This document shows positions 43,461-51,810 of a DNA stretch of 64,000 nucleotides, in pieces. How positions within the stretch are numbered: the first letter of the stretch is position 1; each line of letters starts with the position of its first letter. This DNA is from an uncultured Clostridia bacterium. Its GTDB lineage: Bacteria > Bacillota > Clostridia > Christensenellales > UBA1242. The notes beneath the pieces were generated by a model that saw only the letters and a list, made by a program, of their open reading frames with translations, did not search any database and was not told the origin of the DNA. A program made the position numbers and the translations under genes. The DNA lies in assembly GCA_937896905.1 (NCBI GenBank), contig CALBOE010000006.1, positions 124,001 through 188,000 on the forward strand, read 5' to 3'.

Positions 43461-45545
43461 TTAATCAGCCAATTTTTTTCTGTCGCCAATAATTTTTTCA
43501 GAAACGTTTCTTGGAGTTTCTGCATAGTGGCTGAACACCATGTCGAAAGAGCCACGTCCTTGAGTGCCACCACGAAGGTCGGTCATGTAACCGAACATTT
43601 CAGAAAGTGGAACTTCTGCATGAACAACTTGGCTTCCGCCTGGTTTAGTTTCGGTACCAGTTAAAATACCTCTACGAGATGTTAAACCGCCCATAACTGT
43701 TCCCAAATATTCATCTGGAACTTCAACGTCAACTTTCATAATAGGTTCTAATAGAACTGGATCTGCTTTACGCATAGCTTCTTTGAAAGCCATAGAACCA
43801 GCAATTTTAAACGCCATTTCACTAGAGTCAACATCGTGGTAAGAACCGTCGTAAACAGTAACTTTAAAGTCGATGGTTTCATATCCTGCAACCACACCAG
43901 ATTTTTTAGCTTCTTGAATACCTGCGTCGATTGGAGCAATAAATTCTTTTGGAATTGCGCCACCAACAACTGTGTTTTCAAACACGTAGCCCTTATCTCT
44001 TTCAAGTGGTTCCATTTTAATTTTACAGTGTCCGTACTGACCACGTCCACCAGATTGTTTAATATATTTTCCTTCTGCTTCAACAGCTTTGCGGATTGTT
44101 TCTTTGTAAGCAACTTGTGGGCGGCCAACAGTAACTTCAACACCAAATTCACGTTTCATTCTGTCCACCAAAATGTCTAAGTGCAATTCGCCCATACCAG
44201 CAATAATTGTTTGACCGGTTTGTTCGTCTGTGTATGATTTGAAAGTTGGGTCTTCTTCCATAAGTTTGCCAAGAGCAATACCAAGTTTTTCTTGTGCTTG
44301 CTTATCTTTTGGTTCGATTGCTTGTTCAATAACTGGTTTCATGAATTCCATTTCTTCAAGCTTAATTGGGTGACTTTCATCACACAATGTGTCGCCTGTT
44401 CCGGTATTTTTCAAACCAACAACTGCACAAATATCACCAGCCAACACTTCGTCAATGTCGGTACGGTTGTTACTGTGCATGTGAAGCAAACGTCCAATTC
44501 TTTCTTTCTTGCCTTTGCTTGAATTTAAAACATAACTACCAGCGCTTAATTTACCGCTATAAACACGAATGAAGGTGATTTTACCAACATAAGGGTCGGT
44601 TGCAATTTTAAATGCTAAAGCTGCAAATGGTTCTGCGTCGCTGTTGTTTCTTTCAACAGTTGAGCCATCTTCCAATGTTCCAGTGATAGCTTGAACATCA
44701 ATTGGGCTTGGCATATATTCAATAATTGCGTTCAACAATTCTTGAATACCTTTGTTTCTTGCAGCTGTTCCGCAAAGAACTGGGAACATTTTTAAAGCAA
44801 TTGTTGCTTTGCGAATTCCTTTTTTAATTTCTTCTTCGGTTAAATCTTCACCCATGAAGAATTTTTCAAGCAATTCGTCGTCTGTTTCAACAACAGATTC
44901 AATCATTTTTTGCCTGTATTCTTGGCATTGAGCAAGCATGTCGGCTGGAATTTCTTCTTCTCTAACATCTTTGCCTAAATCGTCGTAGAATACAAAGGCT
45001 TTCATTTTAATTAGATCCACAAAACCTTTAAAAGTTTCTGCTTCGCCAATTGGAAGTTGAAGTGGAACTGCGTTAGCACCAAGACGTTCTCTCATGCTGC
45101 CAACTGCTTTTAAAAAGTTAGCATCGTTAATGTCCATTTTGTTAACAAAGCAAATTCTTGGAACATTAAACTTAGAAGCTTGACGCCAAACTTTTTCAGA
45201 TTGGGTTTGAACGCCAGCACGAGCACTAAATAGTGCAACAGCGCCGTCCAAAACTTTTAAAGAACGTTCAACTTCTACTGTGAAATCCACGTGTCCTGGA
45301 GTGTCAATAATGTTAATGGTGCAATCTTTCCATTTGCAGGTTGTGCAAGCAGAAGTGATTGTAATACCACGTTCTTGTTCTTGAGCCATCCAGTCCATAG
45401 TAGCTTGACCATCGTGAACTTCGCCTAACTTGTGGTTAATACCAGTGTAGAACAAAATTCTTTCGGTGGTGGTTGTTTTGCCGGTATCGATGTGAGCCAT
45501 AATACCAACGTTTCTAATTTTTTCTAATGGAACTTGTCTTGCCAT
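43461..45545 (-). CDS. fusA: elongation factor G
   Basis: EF-G drives ribosomal translocation with GTP. The 694-residue protein has GIMAHIDTGKTTTTERI, ERGITITSA, DTPGHVDF, NKMD and all five domains through the C-terminal RGGTQGRGSFDMVF. It follows rpsG by 12 nt and precedes tuf, the standard order of the str operon. Confidence 0.98.
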   Translation of the reverse strand: MARQVPLEKIRNVGIMAHIDTGKTTTTERILFYTGINHKLGEVHDGQATMDWMAQEQERGITITSACTTCKWKDCTINIIDTPGHVDFTVEVERSLKVLDGAVALFSARAGVQTQSEKVWRQASKFNVPRICFVNKMDINDANFLKAVGSMRERLGANAVPLQLPIGEAETFKGFVDLIKMKAFVFYDDLGKDVREEEIPADMLAQCQEYRQKMIESVVETDDELLEKFFMGEDLTEEEIKKGIRKATIALKMFPVLCGTAARNKGIQELLNAIIEYMPSPIDVQAITGTLEDGSTVERNNSDAEPFAALAFKIATDPYVGKITFIRVYSGKLSAGSYVLNSSKGKKERIGRLLHMHSNNRTDIDEVLAGDICAVVGLKNTGTGDTLCDESHPIKLEEMEFMKPVIEQAIEPKDKQAQEKLGIALGKLMEEDPTFKSYTDEQTGQTIIAGMGELHLDILVDRMKREFGVEVTVGRPQVAYKETIRKAVEAEGKYIKQSGGRGQYGHCKIKMEPLERDKGYVFENTVVGGAIPKEFIAPIDAGIQEAKKSGVVAGYETIDFKVTVYDGSYHDVDSSEMAFKIAGSMAFKEAMRKADPVLLEPIMKVDVEVPDEYLGTVMGGLTSRRGILTGTETKPGGSQVVHAEVPLSEMFGYMTDLRGGTQGRGSFDMVFSHYAETPRNVSEKIIGDRKKLAD

Positions 45546-45557
45546 TTTTCCCCCTTA

Positions 45558-46028
45558 TTACCAACGATAGTGTGCGAAAGCTTTGTTGGCTTCAGCTTGT
45601 CTGTGCATATCATCACGTTTTTTAATTGCGCCACCAGCTTGGTTGAATGCGTCAGCAATTTCAGCAGCAAGGCGAGCCTCCATGCCACGTTCATTACGTT
45701 TTCTTGCGCACATAACTAACCAGCGAATTGCAAGTGTTTGTTGACGGTCGGCACTAACAGCCATTGGAACTTGGTAGTTTGCGCCACCAACACGTCTTGC
45801 TTTAGTTTCAAGTTTAGGTTTAATGTTTTCAATAGCAGCAACTAAAACATTCAAAGGTTCGTCATTGGCTTTTTCAGCAGCGGCTTTCATAGCACCGTAA
45901 ACGATAGATTGTGCAATACCCTTTTTTCCGTCATACATAACTTGGTTTGTAATTTTAGTAACCAAAGTTGAATTATATAATGGATCTGGAAGCACTTCAC
46001 GTTTAACAGCAGCGTTTCTTCTTGACAT
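45558..46028 (-). CDS. rpsG: ribosomal protein S7
   Basis: S7 nucleates the head of the 30S subunit. The 156-residue protein has the usual length and motifs: MSRRNAAVKREVLPDPLYNS, IENIKPKLETKARRVGGANYQVP, AIRWLVMCARKRNERGM and the C-terminal AFAHYRW. An AAGGAG site precedes it. In some bacteria S7 represses its own operon by binding the intercistronic RNA; the 190-nt region upstream here is structured. Confidence 0.97.
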   Translation of the reverse strand: MSRRNAAVKREVLPDPLYNSTLVTKITNQVMYDGKKGIAQSIVYGAMKAAAEKANDEPLNVLVAAIENIKPKLETKARRVGGANYQVPMAVSADRQQTLAIRWLVMCARKRNERGMEARLAAEIADAFNQAGGAIKKRDDMHRQAEANKAFAHYRW

Positions 46029-46071
46029 AATTTTTCTCCTTTATAAATTTTTAAATCCATTTTAATTTTTA

Positions 46072-46195
46072 TTGTGTTTTTATATCTATCCTTACAAAAA
46101 AGGAAAAGGAAGTAATGAAGGGCAAACTTGCTGTCCCCTCATAAAAACACAAGACCGACTAAAGCGACTAGATTGCTAAACGCAAGTTGGCAATC
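46072..46195 (-). ncRNA. candidate structured RNA between rpsL and rpsG
   Basis: The intergenic RNA has a perfect 12-bp stem (46141-46152 with 46072-46083) just before the rpsG ribosome site, enclosing a 57-nt loop. A second hairpin (46190-46195 with 46171-46176) lies upstream. The loop of the upstream hairpin (complement of 46182-46188) and the large loop (complement of 46125-46131) share a 7-nt perfect complementarity, AACTTGC with GCAAGTT, which could form a kissing contact. It may be a ribosomal-protein-binding regulator. Confidence 0.5.
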
Positions 46196-46219
46196 TGTCA
46201 AAGATGTCGTGTCGCAGTG

Positions 46220-46591
46220 TTATTTAGGGCGTTTAGCGCCGTATTTACTTCTACCTTGTTTGCGTTTTTGAACAGCCGCGGTATCTAATGCACCACGAAC
46301 AACATGATATCTAACACCTGGTAGGTCAGGAACACGACCACCACGCACTAAAACTACGTTGTGTTCTTGAAGATTGTGACCTTCGCCTGGAATGTAGCAT
46401 GTTGTTTCTTTGCCAGTTGACAAACGAACACGGCAAATTTTACGCAAAGCTGAGTTAGGTTTTTTAGGTGTGGTAGTTGTAACGTTCAAGCAAACACCAC
46501 GTTTTTGTGGGCATTCGTTTAATAAAATAGATTGGCTTTTTGCAACTTGCTTAACTCTACCTTTTCTAACTAACTGATTAACTGTAGGCAT
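46220..46591 (-). CDS. rpsL: ribosomal protein S12
   Basis: S12 is part of the decoding centre. The 123-residue protein has the conserved MPTVNQLVRKGR, TTTPKKPNSALRKICRVRL, IPGEGHNLQEHNVVLVRGGRV and PGVRYHVVRG. The Lys in KKPNSALRK is the sensitive form with respect to streptomycin. It is the first gene of the str operon, with GGAGG 4 nt before the ATG; rpoB and rpoC, which often come before it, are not in the window. Confidence 0.97.
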   Translation of the reverse strand: MPTVNQLVRKGRVKQVAKSQSILLNECPQKRGVCLNVTTTTPKKPNSALRKICRVRLSTGKETTCYIPGEGHNLQEHNVVLVRGGRVPDLPGVRYHVVRGALDTAAVQKRKQGRSKYGAKRPK

Positions 46592-46661
46592 TTTATCCTC
46601 CTTATAATATTTTGCAACCTCTGAATATAGCCAAAGCAGCAGTTTGTACTATAACGAATTT

Positions 46662-46690
46662 ATTATATAAAAACCCATCAAAAAAGTCAA
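46662..46690 (-). promoter_or_regulatory. promoter of the str operon
   Basis: TTGACT (46685-46690), 17 nt, TATAAT (46662-46667). The leader of about 65 nt precedes rpsL. Confidence 0.7.
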
Positions 46691-46699
46691 TAGTTTTAA

Positions 46700-46925
46700 G
46701 AAAGTTTTATACTAATTTTTAACTTATTTAACTATTAACTGAAAGCTTAATACAGCCCAATAAAAAATCTTGCCAACGCACCAATGGTTAGGCTACAATT
46801 TTTGAAATTTACAAGAAAAGGATTACAAAACTAACAATTAATTTACGTTTACTGCAGCAATAAACTTAAAAGGATTATAATTTTTAAATTTTTTAGCATA
46901 AATTTAAATTTTTTTTTAAAAATTG
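46700..46925. other. AT-rich intergenic stretch, nothing recognised
   Basis: Between the divergent str promoter and the promoter of the DUF2188 gene lie about 225 bp of AT-rich sequence. I see no reading frame with a ribosome site, no tRNA and no strong hairpin. Confidence 0.5.
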
Positions 46926-46953
46926 TTGAAATGTGTTAATTTTTTTGCTATTC
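46925..46953 (+). promoter_or_regulatory. sigma-A promoter of the DUF2188 gene
   Basis: TTGAAA (about 46925), 17 nt, TATTCT, then a short leader with AAGGAG before the ATG at 46989. Confidence 0.55.
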
Positions 46954-46988
46954 TAACAACAGAATAACAAAACGCTAAGGAGTATATT

Positions 46989-47222
46989 ATGGCAGATGCA
47001 ACAGAAAAAACCGACAAGATTGAAAAAACAAAAAAACCAGTTTATCGTGTTATTTACGATAAAGACTCTCGTTGTTGGCAAATAAGAAAAGATGGTGCAA
47101 AACGAGTTATAACATCTTTCCCAACAAAAGACGAAGCCCTAGCAAAAGTTAAACAACTAAGCGAAAGCCAAGAAATTAATTTTGTTGTACACAAAAAAGA
47201 TGGAAAATTCCAAAAGAAATAA
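46989..47222 (+). CDS. DUF2188-like small protein
   Basis: The 77-residue protein is Lys-rich, with a YRVIYDKDSRCWQIRKDGAKRVI segment followed by FPTKDEALAKVKQL and FVVHKKDGKFQKK, the beta-hairpin and helix pattern of the DUF2188 family (stress-associated in some bacteria, function unknown). It has its own promoter, an AAGGAG site and a terminator, and is a single-gene unit between the two ribosomal blocks. Confidence 0.85.
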   Translation: MADATEKTDKIEKTKKPVYRVIYDKDSRCWQIRKDGAKRVITSFPTKDEALAKVKQLSESQEINFVVHKKDGKFQKK

Positions 47223-47250
47223 AAAAGAGTGCAATAATTGCACTCTTTTT
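47222..47250. terminator. terminator of the DUF2188 gene
   Basis: GAGTGCAA pairs with TTGCACTC with a 3-nt loop inside A and T runs, directly after the stop codon. Confidence 0.9.
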
Positions 47251-47299
47251 CTATCATTCAGGCAATTATCAAATTACAATTTAAAATGTTTTATTTAAA

Positions 47300-47965
47300 T
47301 TAAGTTGGTTCTGGAAGTGTTAAGCCGGCGTCTTTACAAATTAAATACACCGCATATAAATCTTTGCTGCCTTTTGCAGTTGGAAGCAGGGTTTGCACCC
47401 CATAAGCATTAAATGTAACGCTAACTTCTGCTCCCTTGTAGTCGTCGGTATATGTTGCTCCATCAAAGGTGTAAGAGATGTTGCAAATAACACTTTGACC
47501 TGCCGCAACTAATGACGCTGCGGTTGCGTTAGAAGCAAAATTTTGTATATTAACTTCTTGCCCACTAAGGTTATACCAAACAGTGTCTACAACAGATGCG
47601 GTTGATTCATTAGATTTTTTTACATTAACATCTAGTTTAACAAGCGAATAAACGTCCATACCCCCGCTTGATGTTGGTGTGGAATTAATTTTAAGGTTAG
47701 TAAAACTAATTTTATCACCTGGTGTTAAACTTGTTGGTAATTGCTTTTTAAAACTGTCATTTGTTGCATTTGCACTATTAGATGAGTGTTGAATATTCAA
47801 TTCAATGTTAGCAAATTGAAACGAACCAGATTTATTTGCAGTTGCTGTAAACCAGCCAAATGTTACAGAACAAACCAAAAAAGATACCAAAACCAACATA
47901 ACCAACATTAGTTTTGAACTTCTTGCACCATACTTAAATTCTTGATAATTGTTTGTGCTTTTCAA
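47300..47965 (-). CDS. TasA/camelysin-like secreted protein
   Basis: The 221-residue protein has a basic N-terminus, one hydrophobic segment (about residues 18-36) and then GWFTATANKSGSFQFANIELNI, the start seen in SipW-dependent TasA/camelysin proteins. A beta-rich domain with Ser/Thr-rich repeats follows. Relatives form biofilm fibres. SipW and TapA partners are not in the window, so processing is unclear. It lies alone between the two ribosomal operons, leftward. The call is moderate because the family is diverse. Confidence 0.7.
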   Translation of the reverse strand: MKSTNNYQEFKYGARSSKLMLVMLVLVSFLVCSVTFGWFTATANKSGSFQFANIELNIQHSSNSANATNDSFKKQLPTSLTPGDKISFTNLKINSTPTSSGGMDVYSLVKLDVNVKKSNESTASVVDTVWYNLSGQEVNIQNFASNATAASLVAAGQSVICNISYTFDGATYTDDYKGAEVSVTFNAYGVQTLLPTAKGSKDLYAVYLICKDAGLTLPEPT

Positions 47966-48079
47966 ATTTACCCCTAAATTTTAGTTTTGCACATTTAACG
48001 CAAAAATGTGCACAACCACGCAGAATTACACATATTGTATATGTTTAGTATATCACAAAGGAAAAAATATAGTCAAACA

Positions 48080-48108
48080 AAAAAGAGTGCAAATTTACAC
48101 TCTTTTTT
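48080..48108 (-). terminator. terminator of the alpha operon (rplQ)
   Basis: GAGTG and CACTC pair with further A-T pairs inside, flanked by A and T runs, downstream of the duplicated rplQ 3' end. The stem resembles that at 47222-47250. Confidence 0.8.
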
Positions 48109-48112
48109 CGCA

Positions 48113-48143
48113 ATTAATTCAATAATTGCCATTTCAGCATTAT
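48113..48143 (-). repeat. duplicate of the rplQ 3' end
   Basis: These 31 bp match 48190-48220, the coding end of rplQ (AEMAIIELI), with two mismatches and an offset of 77 bp. The copy lies between the rplQ stop and its terminator, in the same orientation. Confidence 0.85.
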
Positions 48144-48185
48144 ATAATTTATATAACTTTCTCAATGTCTTCTTATTGAATTTAA

Positions 48186-48692
48186 TTAGATTAATTCAAT
48201 AATTGCCATTTCGGCGTTATCGCCTTTACGGATACCAACTTTCAAAATGCGAGTGTAGCCACCACCTTGACCAAGTTCTTTTGCTCTTTGTGCATATTTA
48301 GGAGCATAAACATTGAAAATCTTTTCTAGTAATGGATTTTTAATATTGTCAATTCTTGCAAGGAAATCTGCTTTCTTTTCGCCTTTTTTACGTTGTTCTT
48401 TAACAGAATAGGTTTTCGCCATAATTTTTCTACGAGCAGCAAGTTTCTTTGGACCATCGTTCATAACTTCACGGCTCACTTTTTCGCCCTTGCTGTTGAT
48501 AGAAGTTTTTGTAACAGTAACAACATCTTCGTAAGTGTTAATAGCAAGTGTTAGAAGTTTTTCAGCATAACTTTTTAAAGATTTTGCTCTTGCCAAAGTT
48601 GTTTGAATTTTACCCTTCCAAAGCAAGTCGGTTGCTTGGTTACGCATAATAGCCAATCTTTCTTCAGTTGGTCTGCCTAATTTTGCGTTCAT
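48186..48692 (-). CDS. rplQ: ribosomal protein L17, extended
   Basis: L17 lines the exit tunnel rim of the 50S subunit. The 168-residue product starts in the normal way (MNAKLGRPTEERLAIMRNQATDLL, then KIQTTLARAKSLKSYAEKL) and ends IIELI. It is longer than the usual 115-130 residues: a 40-50-residue Lys-rich stretch (VTKTSINSKGEKVSREVM and on) sits in the middle. It ends the alpha operon, with its 3' end repeated downstream. Confidence 0.93.
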   Translation of the reverse strand: MNAKLGRPTEERLAIMRNQATDLLWKGKIQTTLARAKSLKSYAEKLLTLAINTYEDVVTVTKTSINSKGEKVSREVMNDGPKKLAARRKIMAKTYSVKEQRKKGEKKADFLARIDNIKNPLLEKIFNVYAPKYAQRAKELGQGGGYTRILKVGIRKGDNAEMAIIELI

Positions 48693-48706
48693 CTTTTTTT
48701 CTCCTT

Positions 48707-49663
48707 TTAATAATTTTCGCCACTTTCAAGAACAATTCCCAATGCTTCAAGTTTGTTAATAACTTCTTCCATAGATTTAGCACCCATGTTACGAACTTTC
48801 ATCATTTCGTTACGGTTCTTTTTAGCAAGGTCACCAATAGTGTCAATTCCTGCACGTTTTAAGCAGTTATAGCTTCTAACGCTTAGTTCCATTTCCTCAA
48901 TTGGTTTTTCGAAAAGTTTTGTTCTTTCGTCTTCTTTTCTAGCAACAAGAATGTTCATTCCGCTCATGCCTTCAACAAGTTCAACGAACATAGTTGCATA
49001 GTCGTTAATAAGTTTTGCAGAAAGTGCAACAACTTCTTTTGCACTAACTGTTCCACGAGTTTGCACATCAAGCACAAGTTTGTCGTAATCTAAACTACGG
49101 CCAACACGGCTTGATTGAACTTCAAAATTCACGCGTTTAACAGGAGTGAATAATGAGTCGATTGCAATGTAGTCCACTTCGTCAGAAAAATCTTTATTGT
49201 GGCTTGCTGGAACGTATCCACGTCCTCTGCCAACATAAAGAGTCATATCTAGGTTAGCGTCATCGTCAATTGTGCAGATATACAAATCTGGGTTAACAAC
49301 TGAAATGCCATCTTCGCACTCAATATCTCTTGCATAAATAACTGCAGGACCTTTCTTTTTAAGGAACATTTTGCCTTTGAAATCTTCTTCTGTGCTTTCG
49401 GTTCTAACAGCCAAAGATTTAAGATTTAAAACAATGTCTGGCACGTCTTCAGTAACGCCCTTAATTGTTGAAAATTCGTGTAAAACGCCACCAATTTTAA
49501 CACCCACAACTGCAGCACCAGGAAGGGAACTTAAAAGAGTTCTTCTTAGCATATTACCAATGGTTATGCCAAAACCTTTTTCCATAGGTTCAACTGTGAT
49601 GATTGCGCTTGCACCGTTGTCTGTTTCTTCCAAAAGAATTTTTGGTTTTTCGATTTCCATCAT
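48707..49663 (-). CDS. rpoA: RNA polymerase subunit alpha
   Basis: RpoA dimerises to assemble RNA polymerase and contacts UP elements. The roughly 318-residue protein has the N-terminal assembly domain (GFGITIGNMLRRTLLSSLPG, then GVTEDVPDIVLNLK) and the C-terminal domain (MELSVRSYNCLKRAGIDTIGDL, then MRNMGAKSMEEV). The third-codon ATG at 49663 is 9 nt from GGAG and is preferred over the first ATG at 49669, which is only 3 nt away. Confidence 0.96.
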   Translation of the reverse strand: MMEIEKPKILLEETDNGASAIITVEPMEKGFGITIGNMLRRTLLSSLPGAAVVGVKIGGVLHEFSTIKGVTEDVPDIVLNLKSLAVRTESTEEDFKGKMFLKKKGPAVIYARDIECEDGISVVNPDLYICTIDDDANLDMTLYVGRGRGYVPASHNKDFSDEVDYIAIDSLFTPVKRVNFEVQSSRVGRSLDYDKLVLDVQTRGTVSAKEVVALSAKLINDYATMFVELVEGMSGMNILVARKEDERTKLFEKPIEEMELSVRSYNCLKRAGIDTIGDLAKKNRNEMMKVRNMGAKSMEEVINKLEALGIVLESGENY

Positions 49664-49678
49664 ATTCATTTTCTCCTA

Positions 49679-50296
49679 TTATCTTGAATAAAATTCAACA
49701 ATCAAGTGTTCTTGAATGTTAAGGTCAATGTCGTCTCTTTCTGGAAGAGCAAGCACTTTACCTGTTAAAGTTTCTGCGTTAAATTCTAACCACTTTGGTG
49801 TTACAATTTTAGCATCTTTCAAACTTGTGAACATTTCAAGATTTTGTTTATTTTCTTTAACCGCAATAACATCTCCAACTTTAACTTGGTAAGATGGAAT
49901 GTTAACTTTTTTGCCGTTAACAGTAACGTGACCATGGTTAACAACTTGTCTAGCTTCGGCACGAGATGCACCTAAACCTAAGCGATAAGCCACGTTGTCT
50001 AGCCTTAATTCAAGCATTTTAAGTAGAGCCCAACCTGTACCTTCTTTGCTACGGGTTGCTTTTTCGTAATAAATTCTAAATTGTTTTTCAAGCATGCCAT
50101 AAGCTCTGCGAACTTTTTGTTTTTCACGCAATTGAATTCCGTATTCTGTAACTTTCTTTCTAGCAGTTCCGTGTTGACCAGGAACAACTGGACGTTTATC
50201 GAAAGAACATTTGGTTAAACATCTTTCGCCTTTTAAGAAAAGTTTGCAACCTTCTCTACGGCATTGCTTACAATCTGCACTAGTATATTTTGCCAT
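49679..50296 (-). CDS. rpsD: ribosomal protein S4, zinc form
   Basis: S4 is an early 30S assembly protein. The 205-residue protein carries a zinc-binding N-terminus (CKQCRREGCKLF then CLTKC), followed by GQHGTARKKVTEYG, the S4 RNA-binding domain RLGLGASRAEARQVVNHGHVTVNGKKV and the C-terminus EHLIVEFYSR. This Cys-containing version is common in Clostridia. It follows rpsK with GGAGG. Confidence 0.97.
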   Translation of the reverse strand: MAKYTSADCKQCRREGCKLFLKGERCLTKCSFDKRPVVPGQHGTARKKVTEYGIQLREKQKVRRAYGMLEKQFRIYYEKATRSKEGTGWALLKMLELRLDNVAYRLGLGASRAEARQVVNHGHVTVNGKKVNIPSYQVKVGDVIAVKENKQNLEMFTSLKDAKIVTPKWLEFNAETLTGKVLALPERDDIDLNIQEHLIVEFYSR

Positions 50297-50305
50297 AATT
50301 TCCTC

Positions 50306-50695
50306 CTATAATCTTCTCTTTTTAGGTGGTCTGCAACCGTTGTGTGGAATTGGAGACACGTCTTTAATCATAGTAACTTGAAGACCTGCTGTTCCAACTG
50401 CACGAATTGCTGATTCTCTAGCAACGCCAGCACCCTTAACATAAATTGCAACTTTTTGAATGCCATAGTTGCCAACATTTTTCAAAACGGTTTCAACTGC
50501 ATCTTGCGCTGCAAATGGAGTGGTTTTTTTAGCACCACGGTTTCCTCTTGCACCTGCACTAGATTGTGCCAAAAGGTTACCTTGACTATCTGTTAAAGAT
50601 ACAATTGTGTTGTTAGGGCCGCATTGAATGTGCACAGCACCTTCGCCGCCTGCAACTAAAATTTTCTTTTTCTTGGTTTCTTTTCTAACAGCCAT
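50306..50695 (-). CDS. rpsK: ribosomal protein S11
   Basis: S11 lies at the platform of the 30S subunit near the decoding site. The 129-residue protein shows AVHIQCGPNNTIVSLTD, SAGARGNRGAKKTTPFAAQ, and the C-terminal TPxHNGCRPPKKRRL (here SPIPHNGCRPPKKRRL). Length is normal. It lies between rpsM and rpsD. Confidence 0.97.
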   Translation of the reverse strand: MAVRKETKKKKILVAGGEGAVHIQCGPNNTIVSLTDSQGNLLAQSSAGARGNRGAKKTTPFAAQDAVETVLKNVGNYGIQKVAIYVKGAGVARESAIRAVGTAGLQVTMIKDVSPIPHNGCRPPKKRRL

Positions 50696-50705
50696 TTTTC
50701 ACTCC

Positions 50706-51074
50706 TTACTTCTTTTTGTTTGCCATGGTCTTTTTTGGACCTTTACGTGTGCGCGCGTTTTGTTTGCTAGATTGTCCACGAACAGGCAAATTAGCAGCAT
50801 GGCGAAGCCCACGATAGCATCTAATTTCTTTTAATCTTTTAATGTCTAATGCAACATCTTTTCTTTTTTCACCTTCAACAACGTAGTTAGCTTCTATGTG
50901 TTTACGAATAGAAGCAATTTCGTTTTCTGTTAGGTCCTTAACGCGAGTGTCTGGATTGATGCCTGTTGCTGCCAAAATTTTGTTAGCAGAAACTCTACCT
51001 ATTCCATAAATATAGGTAAGACCAATTTCAACTCTCTTTTCATTTGGTAAATCCACACCGGATATACGAGCCAT
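50706..51074 (-). CDS. rpsM: ribosomal protein S13
   Basis: S13 joins the 30S head to the 50S subunit. The 122-residue protein shows MARISGVDLPNEKRVEIGLTYIYGIG, KDLTENEIASIRKHI, and RCYRGLRHAANLPVRGQ followed by the Lys-rich tail. The start at 51074 follows GGAGG by 5 nt; an in-frame TTG 12 nt upstream overlaps that site. Confidence 0.97.
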   Translation of the reverse strand: MARISGVDLPNEKRVEIGLTYIYGIGRVSANKILAATGINPDTRVKDLTENEIASIRKHIEANYVVEGEKRKDVALDIKRLKEIRCYRGLRHAANLPVRGQSSKQNARTRKGPKKTMANKKK

Positions 51075-51153
51075 TTTATCCTCCAAAAAATTTAATTTAT
51101 ATTAACTCACAATGCCAAATTGCCGCGAGACATTGTGCTTGTTTTCAAATTTA

Positions 51154-51270
51154 TTAACCTTGACGCTGTTTGTGCTTTGCAGATTTTGAACAAATAACCA
51201 TAACTTTGCCGTTACGTTTAATAACTTTACATTTTTCGCACATTGGCTTAACTGATGGTCTAACTTTCAT
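51154..51270 (-). CDS. rpmJ: ribosomal protein L36
   Basis: The 38-residue protein reads MKVRPSVKPMCEKCKVIKRN and continues with GKVMVICSKSAKHKQRQG. The zinc ligands C11, C14, C27 and H33 are all present, so this is the zinc-binding form. It lies between infA and rpsM, the usual place in the spc/alpha region. Confidence 0.97.
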   Translation of the reverse strand: MKVRPSVKPMCEKCKVIKRNGKVMVICSKSAKHKQRQG

Positions 51271-51306
51271 CTTTGTTTCTCCTTATTTAATTTAGATTGA
51301 GATAAG

Positions 51307-51528
51307 CTAATTTTTATCTCGCCAAACAATTCGACCCTTTGTTAAATCGTAAGGGCTCATTTCAACCTTCACCTTGTCGCCTTCCAAAATCTTAATAAAA
51401 TGCGTGCGCAACTTACCAGAAATATAAGCGGTTATAAAGTGATTGTTCATAATTTTAACCTTAAAGTTTGTGTTGCCTAAAACTTCAACAACTTCGCCCT
51501 CTGCTTCGATAACATCTTCTTTCGACAT
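51307..51528 (-). CDS. infA: translation initiation factor IF-1
   Basis: IF-1 blocks the A site during initiation. The 73-residue OB-fold protein has MSKEDVIEAEGEVVEVLGNTNFKVKI, HFITAYISGKLRTHFIKILEGDKV and SPYDLTKGRIVWRDK. Length is normal. It lies 2 nt after the KOW-protein stop. Confidence 0.97.
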   Translation of the reverse strand: MSKEDVIEAEGEVVEVLGNTNFKVKIMNNHFITAYISGKLRTHFIKILEGDKVKVEMSPYDLTKGRIVWRDKN

Positions 51529-51530
51529 TT

Positions 51531-51803
51531 CTACTCCTTTACATTTTTATACGCCTTAATATACTTATAAATTTCGGCGTTAGTGGCAGTAACCGAATGG
51601 AATTTATTTAAAATTTTCTCGTCGTGTGCCAGTTTAATTAAGTGTTTGGGATTTTTTGTTTTGGGGTTGCATTTTTCTCTATATTTACCATCTATTATAG
51701 CAGGATATCCATTTTTGTCAATACCCACCACTAAAAACAGACGATTTTTATCGTGTCCTGCAAGCGACCTAACAATATCCCCAATTGTGAATTCTGCGTT
51801 CAT
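51531..51803 (-). CDS. KOW-domain RNA-binding protein
   Basis: The 90-residue protein has an N-terminal KOW-like segment (FTIGDIVRSLAGHDKNRLFLVVGID) followed by a basic stretch (DGKYREKCNPKTKNPKHLIKL). Proteins of this type, related to archaeal L14e, lie between map and infA in many Firmicutes. Its exact role in ribosome biology is not settled. It overlaps neither neighbour and is cotranscribed with them. Confidence 0.85.
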   Translation of the reverse strand: MNAEFTIGDIVRSLAGHDKNRLFLVVGIDKNGYPAIIDGKYREKCNPKTKNPKHLIKLAHDEKILNKFHSVTATNAEIYKYIKAYKNVKE

Positions 51804-51810
51804 AACACTC

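Noticed and set aside
48008..48202. Rightward 64-codon open frame
   Set aside because: It overlaps the rplQ terminator and duplicated 3' end on the opposite strand and looks random.
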